From: a bacterium
GTDB taxonomy: Bacteria; Auribacterota; UBA3054
DNA length: 64,000 nucleotides
Reading direction: 5' to 3'
NCBI GenBank assembly: GCA_017557885.1
Contig: JAFYXV010000005.1
Location: 42,443-106,442, forward strand
The notes below the pieces were generated by a model. That model ran no database searches and was not told where the DNA came from. It was given only the letters and a program-made list of their open reading frames with translations. This document shows, in pieces, positions 9,188-19,741 of the stretch; within the stretch, counting starts at the first letter, position 1; each line of letters starts with the position of its first letter. A program made the translations under genes and the position numbers.

Positions 9188-11132
9188 AGAATTTGCCGGC
9201 GAAGGGGCCTGGGAGAATTTGACCTTCGCGTTTGTTGCCGTCGAAGTCGGTGTCGAAAACGATGGGCGTGCCGTCGGGGTTCTCGAAGGGCTGGTCGGGC
9301 TGGAAGGCTTTGCCCAAGGTTTCCGTTGAGATCATGTTTACCTGGTGGTTTTTGATGATCTCGTAAAGGTTGGTCTTGAGGGTGTATTTTCCGTCTTTTT
9401 CTTCCAGTTCAAGGAAGACCTTGCTTTTGTCGTCAACGAAGGGATCTTTTTCTTTCTTCCAGGGCTTGGCGCCTCCCAAGTAAACGTTGCCCTGACACCA
9501 GACCGGGAGATAGCGGAAGTGGAATTTTTCCAAGGCTTCCATATCGGGTGTTTCGTTGTCCATGTCAAAGTTGGCGATCCATTCCTCGTAAGTCGGGAAC
9601 TCATCGAAGACGGAAGTGCCGGTCTCAGTCTTGAATTTGTAGTTGTCTCTTTTGATGAAAATATTGTTCATTATCCTGTCGTCGCCGTGAAGGATGGTCA
9701 TGAAGCCCATGACTTCCGTGCGGTGCGGGATGTGATACGGCGTGTAGCGTTGACGGAGTTTTCCTTCCACCATGCCGTCGCAGCCGTCGTCTATGGAGGC
9801 GATGGGGCCGGTTATTATATTGTGCACAAGGGCGAAGCCTTCAGTGGCCATACGGAAGGAGACGTCGGATAGGAGAATGTTGTTGTCTATGAGCGTGGGG
9901 CCGTGGCTGACTTCCACGAAGATATCCTGGCTGCCCATGCCGCCGGGAAGATATGTCGCGTAGGGCGGGCGGTGGTTGTCGTGCAGCAGATTCTGGGTTA
10001 TGCGGGTGCCCTGGGCTTCCCAGTCCGTCCAGATGCCCATGACGCAATGGTGGATGTGATTGCGCCTTATAACGACGTCTATGGCGGCGTGGAGCTTGAT
10101 GCCGGCCACTTCGGCGCCGCCCAATTCCATCATGTTGTTGATATGGTGGATGTGGTTGTCCTCGATAAGCGAGAAGACGCCGCCCATGCGGCCTATGATG
10201 CCGCCCTGTTCGCAATGGTGGATGTTGTTTCTTCTAATGATGTGCGAGCCGATTTTTTCCTTGAGCCAGCCGTGGTACTGTCCGCGGCAGACCGCGTCGC
10301 GCTCCATTTGTGTCGGGCTTTTTACGTGCTTAAATGTGAAGAAATGTTCGTTTTCGGGATCTAAGTATTTGCCTACGCAGATGCCGGCGCACTTAGAGAG
10401 GCTTATGTCGCAGTCCTCTATTATCCAGCCCTTGGACCAATGCGGCCCTATCATGCCGTCCTGGAAGGCGGCGGGCGGCGCCCAGGTCGTGGCGGCCTTG
10501 TTGATCTTGAAGCCCTGGACTGTGATGAAGCCCACGCCTGTTTTGGAGGGGAAGAAGCATCTTCTGCGGACGTTGATCTCGACTTTCTCTTTGTTGGGAT
10601 CCTTGCCTTGGAAATTGGCGAAGAATATGGTCTTGCCGTCCTTCTTTTCAAAGAACCATTTGTAAATGGAATTATCGGGATCCCAGGAATAATCGGTTTT
10701 TTTGCCTTCCAAACATTCCTCCAGGCTCCCCGCTTCGTAGAAGGCCTGGTCGTTCATGTAGAGCGAGCCGGTGTGCTTCGTTCTGCCCGCAAAATACCAG
10801 TCGCCGTAAACGAAGGTGGAGTAAGGGTCGTAGTCTCCGAAAATAGAATCATCGACTTCCGCGGTCCAGACGGTGCCTTTGTAAAGTTTCCAATTCGTCA
10901 GAAGCTCGGCGCCGGTTATTTCCGCGCCCAGGGGTTCGGCGCTGCGATACGTTATCCGCTGCTCTTCGGTTCCGGCGTTCTTGGGATCGACGTATTCGCG
11001 GTAAAGGCCTGGGAGGACAACTACCTCATCGCCGGGCTTGGCAATTTGCGCGGCTTCGTTGATCTTTTGAAAAGGAGCTTCTTTGCTGCCGTTTCCGGCG
11101 GACTTGGCATGAGCGTCAACGTAGATGATCAT
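9186..11132 (-). CDS. GH120 family beta-xylosidase
   Basis: 648 aa. The sequence follows the GH120 family (type member Thermoanaerobacterium XylC) over its whole length. Examples are NFQGKDPNKEKVEINVRR, IGPHWSKGWIIEDCDIS, KEKIGSHIIRRNNI and EVAGIKLHAAIDV. The catalytic Asp lies in WTDWEAQGTR (D370) and the acid/base Glu in DIFVEVSHGP (E407); these correspond to D382 and E405 of XylC. About 14 extra residues (RPPYATYLPGGMGSQ region) lie between them. There is no signal peptide, so it probably hydrolyses imported xylo-oligosaccharides in the cytoplasm. It starts 2 bp after the 11135 gene in the panC operon. Confidence 0.87.
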   Translation of the reverse strand: MIIYVDAHAKSAGNGSKEAPFQKINEAAQIAKPGDEVVVLPGLYREYVDPKNAGTEEQRITYRSAEPLGAEITGAELLTNWKLYKGTVWTAEVDDSIFGDYDPYSTFVYGDWYFAGRTKHTGSLYMNDQAFYEAGSLEECLEGKKTDYSWDPDNSIYKWFFEKKDGKTIFFANFQGKDPNKEKVEINVRRRCFFPSKTGVGFITVQGFKINKAATTWAPPAAFQDGMIGPHWSKGWIIEDCDISLSKCAGICVGKYLDPENEHFFTFKHVKSPTQMERDAVCRGQYHGWLKEKIGSHIIRRNNIHHCEQGGIIGRMGGVFSLIEDNHIHHINNMMELGGAEVAGIKLHAAIDVVIRRNHIHHCVMGIWTDWEAQGTRITQNLLHDNHRPPYATYLPGGMGSQDIFVEVSHGPTLIDNNILLSDVSFRMATEGFALVHNIITGPIASIDDGCDGMVEGKLRQRYTPYHIPHRTEVMGFMTILHGDDRIMNNIFIKRDNYKFKTETGTSVFDEFPTYEEWIANFDMDNETPDMEALEKFHFRYLPVWCQGNVYLGGAKPWKKEKDPFVDDKSKVFLELEEKDGKYTLKTNLYEIIKNHQVNMISTETLGKAFQPDQPFENPDGTPIVFDTDFDGNKREGQILPGPFAGKF

Positions 11133-11134
11133 AA

Positions 11135-11791
11135 TTAGGCTTGTTTGGTTGCGGTTCGGCGTTTCCTGATCAGATCTAAAAAGAGCTCGTCGGAAAGGCC
11201 GTAGTCTTTGTCCCAGGTTAAAAGCAGTCTGACCAGCGCGTTTTCGGAAAGCGCGGAGTTTTCGTCGATGATATCGGTGATCTCGTTCTGCTCTTCCTGA
11301 AGGGTGAGGAAAAGCGCGGCGGCTTTCTTCATTTCCGGCCAGAGCAAGGGATCGCTTTTGAAAGCTTTTTTCTCTACGAGGAGCGTTTGGTACCAGAGAT
11401 TGGCGTTTTGAAAGGCGGAAAAAGCAAAGGAGCGCAATTCCTGGTTGTTTTTGAATTCGTCGATAAGCTTTATGGTGACGGGAAGCTCGCGGCCCAATTG
11501 CGCAAGGTAAGCCAGAATGGTAAGCAGGTTCGTTTGGCAGAAAGCCTCGAAACCGAAAACCAGCGTCAGCTCTTCTGAGAGAAGCTTGTCTTTTTGTGGG
11601 AGCGCGCCTATGACTTTTTCCGCGTATTCCGCTTCGCTCTCGTTGTGGTAGGCGGCGCGGGCTTTTATGAAGGCGGGAGAAAAGACCTCGCTGTCGCTTG
11701 GTCCTGCGATCATTGTTTCCCTCATGGGCGCGCCGTTTGGGTAGAGATCCTTGATGGCGTCTCCGGGGATAATGAAAACGGGGGCGGTCAT
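11135..11791 (-). CDS. hypothetical protein, possibly DUF1835-like
   Basis: 218 aa, soluble, no signal peptide. The N-terminus (VFIIPGDAIKDLYPNG) and a middle block (FGFEAFCQTNLLTILAYL) resemble DUF1835-type proteins, but I cannot confirm this. Its ATG overlaps the panC stop by 4 bp (ATGA) and it ends 2 bp before the GH120 gene, so it is co-transcribed with both. Function unknown. Confidence 0.55.
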   Translation of the reverse strand: MTAPVFIIPGDAIKDLYPNGAPMRETMIAGPSDSEVFSPAFIKARAAYHNESEAEYAEKVIGALPQKDKLLSEELTLVFGFEAFCQTNLLTILAYLAQLGRELPVTIKLIDEFKNNQELRSFAFSAFQNANLWYQTLLVEKKAFKSDPLLWPEMKKAAALFLTLQEEQNEITDIIDENSALSENALVRLLLTWDKDYGLSDELFLDLIRKRRTATKQA

Positions 11792-12657
11792 TTCTTGGGC
11801 GTGGTGAGCCAGACGTTGTCTATGAGCCTTGTGGTGCCGAAATAGACGGCCAGGGCGACGAGGATCTTCTGGCCTTTCTTGAAGGTTTTGACTTCCTCAA
11901 GGGTTTCCCGGTCGCAAACGCTGATGTAATCTATTTTGGCCAGAGGAGATGTCGCGATGATTTTGGCGATGAGCTTTTTCGTTTCCGCGGCGCTTTTGCC
12001 TTTCGCCACGGCGTCTTTGGCGGCTTTGAGGGATCTGGAAAGCACCAGGGCCTCTTTCTTTTCCTCGGGGCTCAGGTATTTGTTGCGGGAGCTCAGGGCC
12101 AGGCCGCTCTTTTCCCTGATGAGGGGGCATTCCACGATCTTTATGGGGAAGTCCAGGTCCCTGACCATGCGCTCAAGGATAAGAAGCTGCTGGGCGTCCT
12201 TCTTGCCGAAGCAGGCGAAGTCGGGCTGCACAAGGTTGAAGAGTTTGGAGACGACGGTGCAGACGCCTTTGAAGTGGCCTATTCTTCTGGCGCCGCAGAG
12301 AAATCTTGAGAGTGCTTCCTCGTTCACCCAGGCGGAGCGATCGTCAAAGTACATTTCCTTGGGCTGAGGGGCGAAGACCGCGTCGGCGCCCATTTCCTGG
12401 CAGACCAGAAGATCTTCCTTTAAGGTGCGGGGGTATTTGGCGAAATCTTCGTTGGGGCCGAACTGGGTGGGGTTGACGAAAACCGAGACCACCACGGCGT
12501 CGGCCAGTTGGCGGGCTTTTTTGATAAGCGAGGCGTGGCCGGCGTGCAGGGCGCCCATGGTGGGAACGAGGGCGATGGTCTTGCCGTCTTTTTTGGCGCT
12601 TTTTATGAATTTGCGCAGCGCCGCTTTGTTCTTAAGGAGCAGAGGAGCCTTGTTCAT
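11788..12657 (-). CDS. panC: pantothenate synthetase
   Basis: Condenses pantoate and beta-alanine with ATP to form pantothenate, the coenzyme A precursor. The ATP-binding HIGH-like element is VPTMGALHAGHASLI, and the family signatures VVSVFVNPTQFGPNEDF and LALSSRNKYLSPEE are intact. 289 aa is the usual length. It lies 13 bp downstream of the DUF1844 gene. panB and panD are not in this window; coaD, a later step of CoA synthesis, is at 38451 in another operon. Confidence 0.95.
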   Translation of the reverse strand: MNKAPLLLKNKAALRKFIKSAKKDGKTIALVPTMGALHAGHASLIKKARQLADAVVVSVFVNPTQFGPNEDFAKYPRTLKEDLLVCQEMGADAVFAPQPKEMYFDDRSAWVNEEALSRFLCGARRIGHFKGVCTVVSKLFNLVQPDFACFGKKDAQQLLILERMVRDLDFPIKIVECPLIREKSGLALSSRNKYLSPEEKKEALVLSRSLKAAKDAVAKGKSAAETKKLIAKIIATSPLAKIDYISVCDRETLEEVKTFKKGQKILVALAVYFGTTRLIDNVWLTTPKK

Positions 12658-12670
12658 ATTGCCTCCCTTT

Positions 12671-13000
12671 TTATTCGCTTTTGGGCGTTTCGGAGGGATC
12701 TTCTTTCTTTTCCTCTTTTTTGGCGTCCTCGGCGGTCTCGGCGTAGTTCATCTGCAGCATGGCGATCTGGTCGTCAAGAAGGTCGGATTCCTCTTTGGAG
12801 AAATTGCCCTTGGATTTTTCCCGCAGCATGACGAGAGAATCGATGAAATAACGGGCGCCCTGCAGATCGACTTTCGTTTCGTGCGTTTCGGGGTTGGCGA
12901 TCTTGCCAAGGTTGACCATGGCCAATTGGGCGAAATTGAAGATCAGCATCACAAAAAGATGGCTGTTGTGATCGTGCGCATGTTCATGCTCTTCACTCAT
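12671..13000 (-). CDS. DUF1844 domain protein
   Basis: 109 aa. The core (NFAQLAMVNLGKIANPETHE, DLQGARYFIDSLVMLREKS, KGNFSKEESDLLDDQIAML) matches the DUF1844 family, small proteins of unknown function common in PVC and delta-proteobacterial genomes. The N-terminus is His-rich (EEHEHAHDHNSH), so metal binding is possible but not shown. The C-terminus is charged and low-complexity. First gene of the panC-GH120 operon; RBS AAAGGAG precedes its ATG. Confidence 0.75.
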   Translation of the reverse strand: MSEEHEHAHDHNSHLFVMLIFNFAQLAMVNLGKIANPETHETKVDLQGARYFIDSLVMLREKSKGNFSKEESDLLDDQIAMLQMNYAETAEDAKKEEKKEDPSETPKSE

Positions 13001-13033
13001 AATAAACTCCTTTAATGATTGTTTACAAAAAGA

Positions 13034-13039
13034 ATTATA
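13034..13039 (-). promoter_or_regulatory. -10 element for the DUF1844-panC operon
   Basis: On the minus strand TATAAT lies about 34 bp before the DUF1844 ATG. The -35 is poorly matched, so only the -10 is claimed. Confidence 0.45.
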
Positions 13040-13050
13040 GCATTTGCCAT

Positions 13051-13089
13051 AAAAAACGCCCCGATGTGCCTTGGGGACAAATCGGGGCG
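13051..13089 (-). terminator. terminator of the M60 peptidase operon
   Basis: On the minus strand a 9-bp stem (CGCCCCGAT/ATCGGGGCG, plus arms 13057-13065 and 13081-13089) encloses a 15-base loop and is followed by six T residues. Confidence 0.7.
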
Positions 13090-13110
13090 GTCAAAGAGCC
13101 GGCGTGGGTT

Positions 13111-14331
13111 TTATTGCCAGCCGTATTTTTTAGCGATCTCGGTCAGTTGCTCCTCCGTCACCGGGAAGCGCCAGAGCTGATAATACTTGATGAGGTTCTG
13201 GCCGGTGGCGACGTTCAGGGCGGCCAGGGCCACCGGGAGACGGGCCTCTTCTTTTTCGATTTTCGGAACGCCTTTTTCATTCAGTTCCACGAAGAGGCGG
13301 TACCATTTTTTCATAGCGTCCCAGCCGTAAACCCTGACGATCTTCTGGAAAAAGCCGTTGATCTCGTCGCTGTCAAGCGAGTCGTAGGTCCTTTCGCTGT
13401 TTCCGAGGTAGGAGTCGCCGTAGCAGAGGAAGAAGCGGTCGGCCAGCTTCTTTATGGGCATCCTTTTTTCGGTGGAGAGCGGCAAAAAGTCCGTTCCCTT
13501 CCAATAGATGCCGAGATAGTCGGCGCTGGGCATATGGGAGAAGGCGTAGGTAAGCTTGAAGTTGGCGTGGAATTCCGCGCAGGGGCCGCTCCAGATGTAA
13601 TAGTCGCCGATCTCGTCGTCGAAGTTGTGGCCCATCTCGTGGGTCCAGCCGAAGCTCATGATGCCCTGCTTGAATTCTTCCAGCGTCTGGGGAACGAAGT
13701 CCATGGTCAAAACTATGGGGTTGCCGGCGTAGGCCCAGGCGTAGGCGTTGGGAGTCTCCTCGATCTTGGAAAGCGCGCCCTTGAAGGGGCGGTGTCCGGT
13801 CAGCTCCATCATGGCGGCGTAGGCTTCGTCCATCCAGCCGAGCATTTCCTTTTCCCACTTTTCGCCCGTCCAGTTTTTCTTCTGCAGGGAAACTATCATG
13901 TAGTTCCCGGTGAGGGCCTGCAGCGGCGTTTCAAGGGTCGCGGTCTTGACCTCCAAAAGGGAGGGAAGGGAGATCGTCTCGCCGTTTGCTTTGGTGAGAG
14001 TGAACACGCCCTCCACGGCCGGGCCCTGAGGGGAGAGCGTCCTGACGCTATCTGGGTAATACATGGCGGGGCCCCAGCTGGCTTCCGAGGAAGGCTCCAG
14101 GGCGATGTCCAGATTTTCCTCCCAAGTGTCGTTGTCGCCGCGCCAATGCGCCACGAATTTCGTTACCTTGTAACTGTCGGGGGAGGGATTCTGGAAGGTG
14201 TATTTCGCCCAGTTCCAGCCGTTGCTCATCCAGCCGCGCTCGGGAGTCAGGGCGGCGTTGACGACGGGACCGAAATTCGGAGCGGCGAAAACGGAAAGGG
14301 AGGCGAAAAGCAGGAAAAGGAGTTTTTTCAT
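13111..14331 (-). CDS. secreted M60-like (enhancin-type) zinc metallopeptidase
   Basis: 406 aa with signal peptide (MKKLLFLLFASLSVFAAP). The zinc-binding motif HEMGH is at residues 231-235, and a downstream Glu (E253 in CAEFHAN) is placed as expected for the M60 pattern HExxHx(8-24)E. Flanking blocks YAWAYAGNPIVLT and FKQGIMSFGWTHEMGH are shared with the upstream paralogue. M60 peptidases of gut bacteria often cleave mucin-type glycoproteins; that substrate is an inference here. There is no obvious carbohydrate-binding module. It lies 21 bp downstream of the paralogue, so one operon. Confidence 0.75.
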   Translation of the reverse strand: MKKLLFLLFASLSVFAAPNFGPVVNAALTPERGWMSNGWNWAKYTFQNPSPDSYKVTKFVAHWRGDNDTWEENLDIALEPSSEASWGPAMYYPDSVRTLSPQGPAVEGVFTLTKANGETISLPSLLEVKTATLETPLQALTGNYMIVSLQKKNWTGEKWEKEMLGWMDEAYAAMMELTGHRPFKGALSKIEETPNAYAWAYAGNPIVLTMDFVPQTLEEFKQGIMSFGWTHEMGHNFDDEIGDYYIWSGPCAEFHANFKLTYAFSHMPSADYLGIYWKGTDFLPLSTEKRMPIKKLADRFFLCYGDSYLGNSERTYDSLDSDEINGFFQKIVRVYGWDAMKKWYRLFVELNEKGVPKIEKEEARLPVALAALNVATGQNLIKYYQLWRFPVTEEQLTEIAKKYGWQ

Positions 14332-14352
14332 TGTAGTGTGCTTACGGTTTGA

Positions 14353-15588
14353 TTACAGTCCGTATTTGTCCGCGGCGGCTTTGAGGGATTCCTCGGTGAC
14401 GGGGAAGCGCCAGAGCTGATAGTACTTGATCAAGTTCTGACCGACGGCTTTGTTCAAAGCGGCGAACTGGAAGTTGACTTTTTCTTCCGGGGTCGCGGGG
14501 GCGGGCAGGCCTTTGTCTTTGACCGCGCCGATTATTCTGTACCACTTCTTGATGGGATCCCAGCCGTAAACTCTCACGATCCTCTGATAGAAGGACTGGA
14601 GCTCGTCGCTGTCCAGCGTTTTCCAGGATCTGGTCTTGTCGGCCAGGTATTTTTCGCCGTAGAGCAGGAAGAAGCGGTCGCCCAGTTTGGTGATGGGAAT
14701 GCGCTCGTCTTTGTCCACGGGCAGGATGTCGGTGCCTCTCCAGCGGATGCTCAGATATTCCCTGGAGGGCATGTGATCGAAGGCGTAGAGGACTTTGATG
14801 TTGGCCTGGAACTCCGTGCTGTCGTGGTCCCAGCGGAGGAAGTCCGTCAGGTCGCAGTCGAAGTTGTGGCCAACTTCATGCGCCCAGCCCCAGCTCATAA
14901 GCCCCTGCTTGAATTCGCTGATGGTGTCGGGAACGTAGAGGCCGGTCAAGGTCACGGGGTTGCCGGCGTAGGCCCAGGCGAAGCGGTTGGGGGATTCTTT
15001 CATGCCGGTTATTTTGCCGTCGAAGGGCTTTCTGCCGACCAGTTCGACGTAACATTCGTAGCATTCGTCCATCCACTTCAGCATGTCCCTTTGCCAGAGG
15101 CCGCCGTCAAAGCGGGATTTCTGGAAGGAAACATAGATGTACTGTCCGGTGACGGCGGCCAGGGGCTCCTCGAGGACGGCCCTCTTGGTCTTGAGCTCGA
15201 AGGGCAGATATGTCGCCTTGCCTTCCCTTTTGACTCTGAATTTGCCTTTCATGACGACTTTGCCGTCGGGCATTTTCTCGAACATGTCTTTGGGAAGATA
15301 AGTGTCGTGCAGCCATTTGGCTTCTTTGCCGGGGGCGACGGTGACGTTGACGGGGGCGGTCCAGGCTTCGGAATTTTCCGTGCCGATCCACTGGGCTTCC
15401 ATCTCCTCCACGGTCCAGTCTTTCTGGCCGGAGTTTTTGAAGACGAATTTGGCCTTGTTCCAGGCGCCGACATCGAAGCCGATGTCGAATTCCGGGCCGG
15501 CCTTGACGCTGAGGGCGGTCTGGGCGGGCGGATCGGCTAAAAGCGTTGCGGCGCCCAAAAGGGCGAGGAAAAGGGCGGTTCTTAACAT
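14353..15588 (-). CDS. secreted M60-like zinc metallopeptidase (paralogue)
   Basis: 411 aa from the ATG at 15588, chosen because AAGGAG lies just upstream and a signal peptide begins there (MLRTALFLALLGAATLLADP). The frame extends 10 codons further upstream. Zinc site HEVGH at residues 237-241 with E259 (STEFQAN) as likely third ligand, the same spacing as in the gene at 13111. Shared blocks include FAWAYAGNPVTLT, IKKWYRI and NLIKYYQLWRFPVTEE. First gene of the two-gene operon. The tandem pair may differ in substrate preference; this cannot be seen. Confidence 0.75.
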   Translation of the reverse strand: MLRTALFLALLGAATLLADPPAQTALSVKAGPEFDIGFDVGAWNKAKFVFKNSGQKDWTVEEMEAQWIGTENSEAWTAPVNVTVAPGKEAKWLHDTYLPKDMFEKMPDGKVVMKGKFRVKREGKATYLPFELKTKRAVLEEPLAAVTGQYIYVSFQKSRFDGGLWQRDMLKWMDECYECYVELVGRKPFDGKITGMKESPNRFAWAYAGNPVTLTGLYVPDTISEFKQGLMSWGWAHEVGHNFDCDLTDFLRWDHDSTEFQANIKVLYAFDHMPSREYLSIRWRGTDILPVDKDERIPITKLGDRFFLLYGEKYLADKTRSWKTLDSDELQSFYQRIVRVYGWDPIKKWYRIIGAVKDKGLPAPATPEEKVNFQFAALNKAVGQNLIKYYQLWRFPVTEESLKAAADKYGL

Positions 15589-15790
15589 ATTGGCTCCTTG
15601 ATTTTGAAAATTAAGCAATTATTTAACTTGTTATGTAAAAATGTTAGCAAAAATACGAGCGCCAGTCCATGTGTTTTTGTTTTGTTTCGGCTGTAAATTT
15701 TCCGGGGACCGCGGCCGGCCGCCGGGGATCCGCGCCGCGGGGGCTTTTTTGCTTCCGGCCCGGGGGCCAAGCAGCTTTTTGCCACCGGCT

Positions 15791-15818
15791 TTGATTTTGG
15801 AACGGGGTTTGGTATAAT
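15791..15818 (+). promoter_or_regulatory. promoter of hppA
   Basis: TTGATT (15791-15796) and TATAAT (15813-15818) with a 16-bp spacer, about 55 bp before the hppA ATG. The rest of the 285-bp gap holds a very GC-rich palindromic stretch (about 15700-15770) with no gene. Confidence 0.65.
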
Positions 15819-15873
15819 ATCTAATACTATTTTTTTAGTTAATTTCCTTTAACCCCATTCATACTTAGGTGCT

Positions 15874-18246
<2,373 letters not shown>

Positions 18247-18255
18247 GCGACACTT

Positions 18256-18693
18256 ATGAAAAATTACCTTACGATAATGTCCGTCTTCTTGGCGAGCGCC
18301 CTCGCCTGGGCGGATGAAGTCGCGACGGAAGCCGCGGCGGCGGTGGATACCGCCGCCGCGGAAGCCGGCCCGGCGACTACGGAAGCGGCTAAGCAGTCCG
18401 GCGGAATGAATCCTCTTTTCATGATGATCATTCTGCTGGTGGCGATGTACTTCCTCATGATCGCTCCTCAGCGCAAGCAGAAAAAGCAGAGAGAACAGAT
18501 GATGGCGGCCCTCAAGGAGGGCGACCGCATCATGACTCAAAGCGGCCTTTACGGCGTCGTCAAGAAGATCAAGGACGAATCCGTCAGGCTGATGATAGAC
18601 GATCAGACCAAAACGACCATCGAGATCTCCAAAAACGCGATAGCGATGGTCATAAATCCGCCGGAAGCCGATAAGGCGGAGGAAAAGAAATAA
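18256..18693 (+). CDS. yajC: preprotein translocase subunit YajC
   Basis: 145 aa. The YajC core is [27 protein letters not shown] (written in two parts) followed by [15 protein letters not shown] and a small beta domain. Unlike short proteobacterial YajC it has an extra N-terminal signal-like segment and an Ala/Glu-rich linker of about 35 residues before the TM helix. It belongs to the SecDF-YajC holotranslocon; secDF lies 1 kb downstream on the same strand. Confidence 0.88.
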   Translation: MKNYLTIMSVFLASALAWADEVATEAAAAVDTAAAEAGPATTEAAKQSGGMNPLFMMIILLVAMYFLMIAPQRKQKKQREQMMAALKEGDRIMTQSGLYGVVKKIKDESVRLMIDDQTKTTIEISKNAIAMVINPPEADKAEEKK

Positions 18694-18697
18694 ACCG

Positions 18698-18730
18698 TTT
18701 TTCCCGGCCGGATCTCCCGGCCGGGAAAAA
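18698..18730. other. perfect 14-bp hairpin between yajC and the next gene
   Basis: TTTTTCCCGGCCGG (18698-18711) and its exact complement (18717-18730), loop ATCTC. No T tract follows on either strand, so it may be an RNA-processing or attenuation element rather than a normal terminator. Confidence 0.6.
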
Positions 18731-18744
18731 AGGACAAAAGCGCC

Positions 18745-19599
18745 ATGTTCAACAAACTTCACAAGATCATTAAAAACTCGGGCCTCCCGACCTTGGGAGC
18801 GGCCCTCGCTTTGATCTTGGGAGCGCTTTTGCTGGTCCCGGAAGCCCAGAGCGGCGTAACGGGCACCAAGAAGTTTGTGCGCGCCAGCAGGGAAACAGGC
18901 GGCCGGAGGAAAATGAACAGAACGAACCGCTCCGCCACCTACGTCCCCCGCTACAACGTGCAAAAAGCGACCTACGGCCCCACGGACGTTCTTCCTCCCT
19001 TCCGCAGACCGGACTACATGATCATGAACGGCGAGACCAACGCTGTGATCGTAAATGCCAAAGGAGAAAAAGAAACGGTCAAGGTCCCCGTCGTGGAGAA
19101 AGTGAAGCTCAACCGGGAAGGAGAGATCGAGAAGGTCGTTAAAATAAGGAAGGCGGAGACCGGCAAGCCCTCCAGCGTTCACCGCGTCGGCCGCAAGGGC
19201 AAAGAAAGAGAGCGCCAGAAAGAGGCGCTAAAAGCCGAGCTTGACAGCGCGGAATCTTTTGGCAAAGCCGGGGAAAAAGCCGGTCAGAAAAAAAGGCTCG
19301 GCAAGGAAGGCAAAGGCGGCGACTCCATGGACGCCTCCGAAACTTCCACCAACGATCTCAAAACACTTATGTGGCAGACCGCCGCGCCTCCCAGCGGCAG
19401 CGTCCACACCGCCAGCTCTCCCCGCCGCGCCGGCTCTTTGGCGAAAAAGGGAAATGTTCAGCGCAGCCAGGACATCAACGGCAGCGCCAGGAAAATAAAA
19501 GAGCGCAACAGGGAGCGCCAGGGCGATAGCGAAACCAACATCATATGGCGCGCCCGGCACATAGGATCCGCAGACGATTACGCGGACGCTGACAACTGA
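18745..19599 (+). CDS. hypothetical basic protein with one N-terminal TM segment
   Basis: 284 aa, no family recognised. A hydrophobic helix at about residues 16-34 (TLGAALALILGALLLVPEAQ) is followed by a long, very basic, probably disordered region rich in Lys, Arg, Ser and Asn. A moderately ordered patch (VKVPVVEKVKLNREGEIEKV) lies near residue 110. It is placed between yajC and secDF, the slot that should hold only translocase parts, so an accessory role in export or envelope is possible. The composition could also reflect an anchored nucleic-acid- or peptidoglycan-binding tail. Confidence 0.6.
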   Translation: MFNKLHKIIKNSGLPTLGAALALILGALLLVPEAQSGVTGTKKFVRASRETGGRRKMNRTNRSATYVPRYNVQKATYGPTDVLPPFRRPDYMIMNGETNAVIVNAKGEKETVKVPVVEKVKLNREGEIEKVVKIRKAETGKPSSVHRVGRKGKERERQKEALKAELDSAESFGKAGEKAGQKKRLGKEGKGGDSMDASETSTNDLKTLMWQTAAPPSGSVHTASSPRRAGSLAKKGNVQRSQDINGSARKIKERNRERQGDSETNIIWRARHIGSADDYADADN

Positions 19600-19639
19600 T
19601 TTTTGCGGCGACAACAAGAGCTTTGGCTCTTCCTTTTAA

Positions 19640-19659
19640 TTCCCGCATTCCTGCGGGAA
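19640..19659. other. small hairpins in the leader of secDF
   Basis: TTCCCGCA/TGCGGGAA (arms 19640-19647 and 19652-19659, loop TTCC). Just before it lies AAGAGC TTTG GCTCTT (about 19616-19632). The first could be a weak terminator for the upstream gene. Confidence 0.4.
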
Positions 19660-19741
19660 ACAATACGCCGCCCCCCTCTGAAATTATTCCTTTTGAAAAT
19701 ATAAATACAAAATAAATAACCCCAAAATAATCCTTAACTTT

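Noticed and set aside
13015-14352. 445-codon plus-strand frame over the M60 gene
   Set aside because: Shadow of the minus-strand peptidase, which has a signal peptide and zinc motif.
15700-15770. Terminator in the GC-rich palindromic stretch before hppA
   Set aside because: Several overlapping palindromes but no single stem with a proper T tract, and no gene ends there.
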